From IMG/VR virus record IMGVR_UViG_3300024999_000030, positions 1 through 64,000 of that record: a stretch of 64,000 nt of DNA; one strand, given 5' to 3'. The translations under genes and the position numbers were made by a program. Each line of letters begins with the position of its first letter. The first letter of the stretch is position 1. This DNA comes from a virus. This document shows positions 53,231 to 60,372 of this stretch, piece by piece. Below the pieces are notes generated by a model. The model was not told the DNA's origin and ran no database searches. It worked only from the letters and a program-made list of their open reading frames with translations.

Positions 53231-56200
53231 ATGTCTAATAATATTCCTGGTATCGTTGGGTATGTCCAACCTAACGCTTTCAGCCGTTTAATTTTTACGG
53301 CATCTGGTGTTGGAAATCCAGGAGGCGTACGAAACGTTGCTATCATTGGGCTTGGACAGCGCGAAGAGTATTTAGTCTATCGTGCGTCTGGCAATGGAAC
53401 TGATGGCATAAACGTAACGACTTCACTGGAAAATAACTACAATGCTTTGTCAATCGGCATTGGGGTAGAATCACCTAACGGTCTAGTCTACCAAACTTCT
53501 AAATTTCCTATTGTCACTAATCAATTTACGCTGTTTCAGAATGGCAGCGCTTTATTGCGTTCTCGCAGTACTGTGGTTAGCGACACCACTCCTGTATTTG
53601 AGAGTGGAACAAATTATGCAGTAGACTTTGAAACTGGTCAAGTTTTACTTGCCCCCGCTTCAGCTGTGGTTTCGACTAATCTCACGGACGGCTCTTTTGA
53701 GCATTTAGCGGTTCCCGCCAACGTTCCCTCTGAGGTATGGACATTAGCCGCAATCGCTCAACCTGAAACACGCGGTACTGTGTTTAGTGTTATCGGTTCG
53801 AAAAGTGGCCAGGTCTTCGGTGCTGAGACCTTTACCGAACAGAGAAATACCACTTATTCGGCTGGCCCAACGTTGGTTAATGGTGGTATATTCTACTACG
53901 ATAACAACGGCAATAGAAAAGCTGTTCCAGCCTCCTCTTATGTTACTTCTGAACCAGATATGTATTATGGTACAGTGGTTGTACCTCCTGCCACTGGAGC
54001 CGTGACACATGGCGGAAATATTATTCAGGACCCAACTAAAAATTTCCAAACCCTTGGTGTCCAGGTCGGACATTATATTGAATTTTTGGATAATGGTTGT
54101 CCTAATTTTGGACAATTTTATGAAATTTCTGCCGTTGGCGTTGACGAAGGTGGCGGCATGGATTATTCCAAGCTTCAGGTTTCTGGCTCCTCTTTGGTGA
54201 ATTACGGTTCTACCGCTTATTCAATTGTAACTTCTGGCGATGTTGGTCAAAATTATTACGCTCGCCCATTAACTATCTATGGTGCTAATAAACTATCTAC
54301 CTCTAGAAAACGTTATTTTGTTCGTGTTATCGGTTCATTACCTACTGATCTAACTGATCCAGACTATCCAAGGGTTTATCTTTCTCCTGGCCAAGCTCTT
54401 TATGCAACCTCCGATGACTATGCTTACAATCCCACCACACATGAATGGGGTGGAACTTGGTATGCTGGAGAAGATGGCACTGGATTAACCACCAATGAGG
54501 TTACCGGTAATATTCCCACTGCGGCCTATGGTCGGGCTGCATCGGTATCAGTTTATACTTCTGCTGGTGAAGATTCTGGTTTACTTGTAAACTTTGCAAT
54601 GCCAACAGGTATTGATGATTTTGATGATTTTACGGCATATTACGATGCATTGTATAACACTATTCCCACTTCTTCTGCAACTGACACTGCCACCACAGCG
54701 GATGGGTCTATCGTAGAGACTCCAGATTCTATCATTAAAACTTTTACTATTTCCCCTCTTGGTGGCTGGGGTACGGACCAGGGTTATATTCAGGGTTCTT
54801 TAACTGTCACAGTAAATGGTGTTGAAGTAGATATCGTCGAACCCGATCCTCCGTTTGCCCAATTCATAAATCAAACATTTACCTTAGCTGTTGCTCCATT
54901 GGTTGGAGATGTTGTTGTCGCTACCTATATCGTTGGAGATCTTGGTGTTGCTCGCCAAGTTGGTTTTAGACTTGGGGATGTTTGGATGATCGAGGCTGAC
55001 GGTAAATATGATAATGGTAAGATTTCATTCTCCCTCCTATCTGGTGAAAATCCATTTAGCGTTGGAGATGTTCTTTCTGTGACCGTAACGTCTGCAGCTT
55101 TAAGCACGGGAGACACGTTAGTTGCGGCTTATGTTTGTGAGTCGGATTTGAATGATCCAGAAGAATTTTTTGATCCGGTTTCACTGTATAAGAAACATGG
55201 ATATCCGAGCACAACCAACACTTTGGCTTTAGGCGCTCAGCTTTCATTTGCTAATGGTGCTAAATCTGTAGTGGCTTTACAAGCTAAACCAACTTCTCCG
55301 CTTCGTACCGCTGAAGACCTTTTAGCTTCTCGGGCTTCTGAATTATTTGTGGGCAATGGTGGTGTATATTACACTGCCCACACTCACGGTGGACAAAATC
55401 TTGGGAGTGACGATCAGGATCAGGGCGCTAATCGCTCTCACACGCTTATGCACGCTGGTGATTATGCTGATGCGATGACCACTTTACATCGTCATAATGA
55501 TGGTACTACTTATATTAATCCAAGCAAAGATAGCAATGCGCTTTATCTATTTTTGAGGGAAACTCCGTATCAGGACGAAATGCATTTCTTTATCACAACT
55601 GCGGCTTCTATCGTCCCTCGCCAAATTTTCCTCAATAAAGTTCCGCGCACGTTGGTAACGGATGTCATCTCCATGCCATGCTCTCGTAGTTTTGGTACTG
55701 AATGCAATACAGAAGCTGTAACAGCTAACCCATACTTTCTTGATTCCACTAGTATTTATTATTTGACCGTATTCCCAACCGGAAACACTTGGGATGTATA
55801 TGGGGACCCGTCAATGACAGCGGCGTTCACTTATCCTGACTCGATAAGAAATACTTATTCTAATGATGGTCTATTCCCTATTCCTGACGCGACTGCATAC
55901 GATTGGTCTACTAATTTAACATCTAAGAAACCTTGTGGTGGACTTTTCCGTTTACGCAATGGATATGACATCAATGGAACAGGTACTACAACCACAACGG
56001 TTGATGGCCTTCCTTTGTCTGCATATACCGACGCTGAATTAGCTTTTAGAGCTACTTGTTCTGATAGTTATGATGCTGTTCTTGGTACTTTCCTCAAGTT
56101 GCGCTATAACGGTGGCTCTTTGGATCCTAATGATCTTAACATTGAAGACGCTAAACTTTATATGCGCACTCAGCGAACAGACATGAGCTACATGGTTTGG

Positions 56201-57235
56201 ACATCTGGCGAAATCATCTTGTCTGACCGCGCCGGTCTCACGGCTGGTGAGGGTATTTCAGTTTCCTTTATCGCAGTTGATGATGCTCCATTTGTTGATG
56301 CGGAATGGGCTGAAGCAGCAGCAATATTAGAAGCTGCTGACGCTTATTGGATTGTTCCATTGCCGACTGATCACATTTCTGCGGTACAGCAAACATTTAG
56401 GGCTCACGTAGAAGTGATGTCTGATACGCCGAATAAAAAAGAGCGTCAATTAATCACGGGCGCTTTTTATGGAACCACAGATGCTGGAGTTGAAATTCCT
56501 CTTCTTCCTCAGAATTTATATTCTGGTTCAACTAACCAACTTGCCATTGAAGATGTTGGAGTTCTTGAGGGTATTCAGTCTGGTGCTCTTGGAGAAGATG
56601 TAGCCAACTATGGTGTTCCTGAAAACTTTGGTAGATCTTATAGGACTATGTACTTCTATCCCGATAAGATTGTTGTGGATATCGCTGGAGTAAATTATAA
56701 TATGCCGGGCTTTTACATGGCCGCAGCAGCCGCTGGTTTCTTATCTTCTCGCGGATATATTGCTGAGCCACTCACTTGGAAGCACCTTATCGGCTTTAAT
56801 ATTCCACGCGACCGTAACCTTTTAGTAACGAATTCAACAATTGCCAATAGACTTGGTGCAGCCGGTGTAGTGGTTGTACAAGGTCTTGCTGCTGGTGGTA
56901 AGGTTCTACACGCTAAGACCACTATCCAGGGCGGTTCGGCCTTCCAGGAAGAGCCTACGGCTATCGATGTTGCGGACTTGATTGCTAAAGAAGTCCGTGA
57001 TGACCTTGGTAATAGATTTATCGGAAAAGCACAAACGACAGAATTACCACATGAAATTCTTCGTACCGTAAAATCTAATCTTCAGGGTGCAATGTTCCGT
57101 AAGTTGATTAGTAATTTTGATTCAATTCAGGTAACGCAGGATTCCGTGGAACCTCGTCAGTTTAACATTAGTTTCCAGATTGCTCCAGTTTTACCGCTAC
57201 TCTGGATCTACTGCGAAGTGACAGTCGGAATATAG
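53231..57235 (+). CDS. Tail sheath protein (very large, 1334 residues)
   Basis: ATG after TTAGGAGG. The N-terminus (IPGIVGYVQPNAFSRLIFTA, VRNVAIIGLGQREEYL) and C-terminus (VVVVQGLAAGGKVLHAKTT, RDDLGNRFIGKAQTTELPH, ending in a beta strand) match contractile sheath proteins. The middle ~700 residues hold extra domains, including a GGWGTDQGYIQGSLTVTVNG jelly-roll-like unit, making it about twice the usual size. It ends in TAG with 12 sense codons before TGA. Two tail tube genes follow, as in other myoviruses. Confidence 0.85.
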   Translation: MSNNIPGIVGYVQPNAFSRLIFTASGVGNPGGVRNVAIIGLGQREEYLVYRASGNGTDGINVTTSLENNYNALSIGIGVESPNGLVYQTSKFPIVTNQFTLFQNGSALLRSRSTVVSDTTPVFESGTNYAVDFETGQVLLAPASAVVSTNLTDGSFEHLAVPANVPSEVWTLAAIAQPETRGTVFSVIGSKSGQVFGAETFTEQRNTTYSAGPTLVNGGIFYYDNNGNRKAVPASSYVTSEPDMYYGTVVVPPATGAVTHGGNIIQDPTKNFQTLGVQVGHYIEFLDNGCPNFGQFYEISAVGVDEGGGMDYSKLQVSGSSLVNYGSTAYSIVTSGDVGQNYYARPLTIYGANKLSTSRKRYFVRVIGSLPTDLTDPDYPRVYLSPGQALYATSDDYAYNPTTHEWGGTWYAGEDGTGLTTNEVTGNIPTAAYGRAASVSVYTSAGEDSGLLVNFAMPTGIDDFDDFTAYYDALYNTIPTSSATDTATTADGSIVETPDSIIKTFTISPLGGWGTDQGYIQGSLTVTVNGVEVDIVEPDPPFAQFINQTFTLAVAPLVGDVVVATYIVGDLGVARQVGFRLGDVWMIEADGKYDNGKISFSLLSGENPFSVGDVLSVTVTSAALSTGDTLVAAYVCESDLNDPEEFFDPVSLYKKHGYPSTTNTLALGAQLSFANGAKSVVALQAKPTSPLRTAEDLLASRASELFVGNGGVYYTAHTHGGQNLGSDDQDQGANRSHTLMHAGDYADAMTTLHRHNDGTTYINPSKDSNALYLFLRETPYQDEMHFFITTAASIVPRQIFLNKVPRTLVTDVISMPCSRSFGTECNTEAVTANPYFLDSTSIYYLTVFPTGNTWDVYGDPSMTAAFTYPDSIRNTYSNDGLFPIPDATAYDWSTNLTSKKPCGGLFRLRNGYDINGTGTTTTTVDGLPLSAYTDAELAFRATCSDSYDAVLGTFLKLRYNGGSLDPNDLNIEDAKLYMRTQRTDMSYMVWTSGEIILSDRAGLTAGEGISVSFIAVDDAPFVDAEWAEAAAILEAADAYWIVPLPTDHISAVQQTFRAHVEVMSDTPNKKERQLITGAFYGTTDAGVEIPLLPQNLYSGSTNQLAIEDVGVLEGIQSGALGEDVANYGVPENFGRSYRTMYFYPDKIVVDIAGVNYNMPGFYMAAAAAGFLSSRGYIAEPLTWKHLIGFNIPRDRNLLVTNSTIANRLGAAGVVVVQGLAAGGKVLHAKTTIQGGSAFQEEPTAIDVADLIAKEVRDDLGNRFIGKAQTTELPHEILRTVKSNLQGAMFRKLISNFDSIQVTQDSVEPRQFNISFQIAPVLPLLWIYCEVTVGI

Positions 57236-57244
57236 TGTAAATTT

Positions 57245-57281
57245 CTCGGGTCAGCATTTATTGTGCTGGCCTGAGATTTTT
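57245..57281 (+). terminator. Intrinsic terminator after the sheath gene
   Basis: A 12-bp stem (CTCGGGTCAGCA with TGCTGGCCTGAG, two G-T pairs) followed by ATTTTTTC. Confidence 0.9.
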
Positions 57282-57300
57282 TCTTTATGGATAAGCTAAT

Positions 57301-57798
57301 ATGCAAAGCGGCGTTTATCTAATTCGTAATATTATCAATGGTAAAATATATATTGGAAGCTCTGTAAACATTTATAATCGGTGGAAGCAGCATAAAAGAG
57401 ATTTAATTAAAAAAGTGCATAAGAATACTCATCTGCAGACCGCATGGGAGAAGTTACGGGGAAAAATTATGTCAGGAGAGACTAAAGCTAAAATTTCGGC
57501 AGCTCTACGGGGTAGGACGCCCTCCGCGAAGGCCAGGGAGAATATGTCTTTAGCTCAACGTGGTAATAAAAATAAACTTGGTAAACATATTTCTGAGGAA
57601 GCAAAAGTAAAAATATCTCTTGCTCAACGTGGGAAGTCTGTATCTCAAGAGTCTAGAGCCAAAATGTCATTGGCTTTACGCGGCAACAAACATTTGCTAG
57701 GACATCGACACACAGAAGTAGCTAAAATGAAAATGTCATTATCTCGCAAAAAATATTTAGAGTCTCGACGGAACAGAATAGCAAAAAAATTCAACTAA
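57301..57798 (+). CDS. Decayed GIY-YIG homing endonuclease
   Basis: 165 residues. The GIY-YIG start is intact (GVYLIRNIINGKIYIGSS, then NRWKQHKRDL), but the sequence jumps from LQTAWEKLRGKI to MSGETKAKISAALRGR. The part that should carry the catalytic Glu is missing. The rest is four NUMOD3-type repeats (KARENMSLAQRGNKNKLG, KVKISLAQRGKS and similar). An in-frame deletion has probably removed cleavage but left DNA recognition. Located between the sheath and tube genes. Confidence 0.75.
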   Translation: MQSGVYLIRNIINGKIYIGSSVNIYNRWKQHKRDLIKKVHKNTHLQTAWEKLRGKIMSGETKAKISAALRGRTPSAKARENMSLAQRGNKNKLGKHISEEAKVKISLAQRGKSVSQESRAKMSLALRGNKHLLGHRHTEVAKMKMSLSRKKYLESRRNRIAKKFN

Positions 57799-57807
57799 AG
57801 AATAAAA

Positions 57808-58527
57808 ATGACTGATCAAAACTTTGGCGAAGCCTACCCCATTACTGGGTCCACCATAACTCGCAGGATTACTGCGGGTTTGTCTACACATATAATTGTA
57901 TATGTGGAAACCGACTCTGGTTGGGAAGCAGTCGGTGCCATTCAAAATTTAACGGCCACAGAAACAAATGCCCTAAAGAGAATTGGGGAAACAAGAACTG
58001 GTCGGACTATAGAATTAATCCCACAAGGCCAAGATGTAGTAACGCTACAAGTTACTAGATTAGTATTTGACAATTTAAGACTTACTCATGCTTTAGGGGC
58101 CGGCTTTTCTCATATCAGAGCCCAAAGAATTCCATTTGATATTGTGGTATTTGACAGAACACACGATGAGGCAGCTAATGCCTTTAGGGGCCCATCTGCT
58201 CCAAAACCATATATAGTTATATATAAAAATTGTTGGCTTGGAAATCATACCACCACATATAATTCTAATTCATATATAATTACTGAATCGGCCACCTTAG
58301 AGGCTGAAGGTGTTGCGGATGAACATCCTATAATTCAAGCTTTAAACGAGCGTGGTATGAATACGAGACAAGATCAAATTGAAAGTGAATATGATATAAT
58401 GGTAGACAACAGAGGATCAATTAGGCCCCCAGGTCCTCCATCTCAAGCCGATATGGACGCTAATAAAATTAAAAATGCTCCATATCCAAAGACTGGTATG
58501 GGAGTACCTTTTCCAGGTGTTCAATAA
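57808..58527 (+). CDS. Tail tube protein A
   Basis: 239 residues. Shares TGSxxxRRIxxGLS, AVGAIQNL, VTLQVTRLVFDNLRL, AQRIPFDIVVFDR and a YKNCWLGNHTTTYNSNSYII block with the next gene, so the two are paralogues. Tube proteins follow sheath genes in myoviruses and have this beta-sandwich type. The ribosome site is weak. This copy has a Pro-rich C-terminal extension. Confidence 0.72.
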   Translation: MTDQNFGEAYPITGSTITRRITAGLSTHIIVYVETDSGWEAVGAIQNLTATETNALKRIGETRTGRTIELIPQGQDVVTLQVTRLVFDNLRLTHALGAGFSHIRAQRIPFDIVVFDRTHDEAANAFRGPSAPKPYIVIYKNCWLGNHTTTYNSNSYIITESATLEAEGVADEHPIIQALNERGMNTRQDQIESEYDIMVDNRGSIRPPGPPSQADMDANKIKNAPYPKTGMGVPFPGVQ

Positions 58528-58540
58528 ATATGTTAGTGCC

Positions 58541-58552
58541 CTATTAATATTT
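58541..58552 (+). promoter_or_regulatory. Putative late promoter motif CTATTAATATTT
   Basis: 53 nt upstream of the second tube gene; a hairpin GGAACA-ATAG-TGTTTC follows. Confidence 0.65.
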
Positions 58553-58593
58553 GTAGTTTAATTTGGAACAATAGTGTTTCTTAGGAGGAAGTA

Positions 58594-59313
58594 ATGGCCA
58601 GCAATGTAAATACCGACTATCCTTCTACTGGCTCTAATCTTGATCGTAGAATTCGTACGGGTTTATCCCCACTTATTCTAGTAAAAGTCAACGGTGAAGC
58701 AGTAGGGGCGATTCAGTCTTTAAATCCAACAGAGTCTAGAACTCTGGCTCGTGTGCAAGAGCTAGGTACGGACGGCTTTATTGAGCTGGTTCCTAACTCT
58801 CCCACCACTGTAACTTTGCAGGTGACTCGTATTGTTTTTGATAACCTGCGCCTTCCACCCGCTTTTAGGCGTGGATTTGCTCATATTCAGGCTCAGCGTC
58901 TTCCATTTGATATTGACGTGTTTGATCGTTCTCATGGTACAGCTAGCCCGAACGTTAATATGCAAGTAACCTCATATCGTAATTGTTACTTCTCTAACTA
59001 TTCAGCTACATATCAGGCTAATAACTATCAGATTAGTGAAACGGCCACAATTGAAGCTCAGTATGCTGAAGACTTGCTACCCGTTACCACCGCTTATAAT
59101 GAACGTGGTCTTGCACCGGATATGCATCCCATTGAAAATCTTGCAAACTTAGGTATTAGAATCGGCGCCCTCGATTTCCCAGATTTAATTGATGAGTTCT
59201 GGATTGGTGGCGCTACTCCAGAGGAAGCTCCACCGCCACGTATTTTAGTTACTTATAGTACCCAACCTCAACGCACCGTTGCGTATCTACATGGACGCAA
59301 TTCCCTCGGCTAA
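58594..59313 (+). CDS. Tail tube protein B (probably the main tube)
   Basis: 239 residues after TAGGAGG, with its own late motif and higher-expression codon use than the preceding paralogue. Blocks TGSNLDRRIRTGLSPLILV, VTLQVTRIVFDNLRL, AQRLPFDIDVFDR and SYRNCYFSNYSATYQANNYQ align with tube A. The stronger signals suggest this is the major tube subunit and that A forms a special ring or is a minor variant. Confidence 0.75.
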   Translation: MASNVNTDYPSTGSNLDRRIRTGLSPLILVKVNGEAVGAIQSLNPTESRTLARVQELGTDGFIELVPNSPTTVTLQVTRIVFDNLRLPPAFRRGFAHIQAQRLPFDIDVFDRSHGTASPNVNMQVTSYRNCYFSNYSATYQANNYQISETATIEAQYAEDLLPVTTAYNERGLAPDMHPIENLANLGIRIGALDFPDLIDEFWIGGATPEEAPPPRILVTYSTQPQRTVAYLHGRNSLG

Positions 59314-59323
59314 ATTTCTTAAT

Positions 59324-59352
59324 GGCTGGCGTCCCTAAAAAAGACGCCAGCC
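59324..59352 (+). terminator. Probable terminator
   Basis: GGCTGGCGTC and GACGCCAGCC form a perfect 10-bp stem around an A-rich loop, followed by ATATTTCT; the T run is weak. Confidence 0.6.
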
Positions 59353-59386
59353 ATATTTCTAAAATTAAAAATTAAAGGAGAGATAG

Positions 59387-59899
59387 ATGAGTGATCTTAA
59401 AAATCCCATTCCAGATGAAATTTTACATGGACGGAGAGAGGACATCCCTAGGGTTACCGCTGCCAATACGGCCCCCACCACTCTGACCATTAATACCGGT
59501 AATTCAGTAAACACTATTGAAGATTTGCTTATGCTTGGATATCTGTCTAAAGCAGTTACAATTGGAAATTTTGTTTTTAAATTAAAAACATTAACCAATG
59601 AAGAAAAAGTTTCTGCATATACTTCCATTCCGAAGTTAGCTGAAAATACAGTAGAAACGGCATCTAAACTTCGAGATGTTTTGCTTGCAAGAGCTATTTC
59701 AAGTGTTAACGGTTCACCGTTGGAATATTATTATGCGGGCACCGTTACGAATCTTGCTGTTCATGATCAGCGTTTAGAGGTTATTAATAAGCTCTCTACA
59801 CCAGTTTTAGATAAGCTTTTTTCTTTGTATTCCAGCCTTGAGGATGAGGCCGCGAAAGTCGTTGAAAATGTAAAATTTGATGACGTAAAAAACTCCTAA
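59387..59899 (+). CDS. Tail assembly chaperone, short form
   Basis: 170 residues after AAAGGAGAG. Helical protein with a strand-rich N-terminal segment, between the tube and tape-measure genes, the usual place of tail assembly chaperones. Its last sense codons include the slippery run A AAA AAC. Most ribosomes stop at TAA 59897-59899 and make this form. Confidence 0.8.
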   Translation: MSDLKNPIPDEILHGRREDIPRVTAANTAPTTLTINTGNSVNTIEDLLMLGYLSKAVTIGNFVFKLKTLTNEEKVSAYTSIPKLAENTVETASKLRDVLLARAISSVNGSPLEYYYAGTVTNLAVHDQRLEVINKLSTPVLDKLFSLYSSLEDEAAKVVENVKFDDVKNS

Positions 59900-60312
59900 A
59901 GGAGTCGGGGCAGCGACTCCTTTGGAAGATTTGTAAATCTCTCGGTAAAACAATCGACGATCCAGTTATTAAAAACATGACCCGTTTGCAATTTTTTTGG
60001 TATGCTGCCAACGTTAACGCAGATGACGAAGATACACTGGAATATGATCGCAATATAACAGAATATTTAGCTGCTTTGTCTAGCAATGAGGGAGCTGAGA
60101 GAGTTAAAAGCACTCAAGATTCCAGAGAAAATAAGATAGGAGAACATAGTTCAGCCCAAGATAATAGTTTTGATGATACGGTGCAGGGCCTTTTTGGTAG
60201 GTCCGCCGGACCAGATGGAGCAAGCCCCCCAGTTATTTCAAAAAATCCTCGGGGCTTATCTCCTAAGGACCTAGATGACATACGAATTATTAAAAAGGGC
60301 TCCCACAAATAA
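59387..60312 (+). CDS. Tail assembly chaperone, -1 frameshift long form
   Basis: A -1 slip at 59887-59893 continues in the frame that runs without a stop through LLKESGQRLLWKICKSLG and into MTRLQFFWYAANVNADDEDT up to TAA 60310-60312. The extra ~140 residues are helical then Ser/Gly-rich. Paired short and frameshifted chaperones upstream of the tape measure are standard in tailed phages (like lambda G/GT). Confidence 0.8.
59887..59923 (+). other. Programmed -1 ribosomal frameshift site
   Basis: Slippery heptamer AAAAAAC at 59887-59893 in the correct phase. A perfect 10-bp hairpin AAAGGAGTCG/CGACTCCTTT (59898-59907 with 59914-59923) begins 4 nt later. The zero-frame TAA lies between them. Confidence 0.85.
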
Positions 60313-60324
60313 GGGAGCCCTTTT
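60297..60324 (+). terminator. Intrinsic terminator overlapping the chaperone stop codon
   Basis: GGGCTCCC/GGGAGCCC with the TAA stop in the loop, followed by TTTT. Confidence 0.85.
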
Positions 60325-60326
60325 GG

Positions 60327-60337
60327 TATTAATATTT
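60327..60337 (+). promoter_or_regulatory. Putative late promoter motif TATTAATATTT
   Basis: 46 nt upstream of the tape measure gene. Confidence 0.55.
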
Positions 60338-60372
60338 ATTAATGTTTTAGATTCTTCTCTAGGTGAAATCTC

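Noticed and set aside
12654-57235. Genome-wide recoding of TAG as a sense codon
   Set aside because: No long gene contains an internal TAG, and at least four genes end in TAG. At 15044 read-through would enter a poor frame over the next gene. Only the PTH2-like gene clearly needs read-through.
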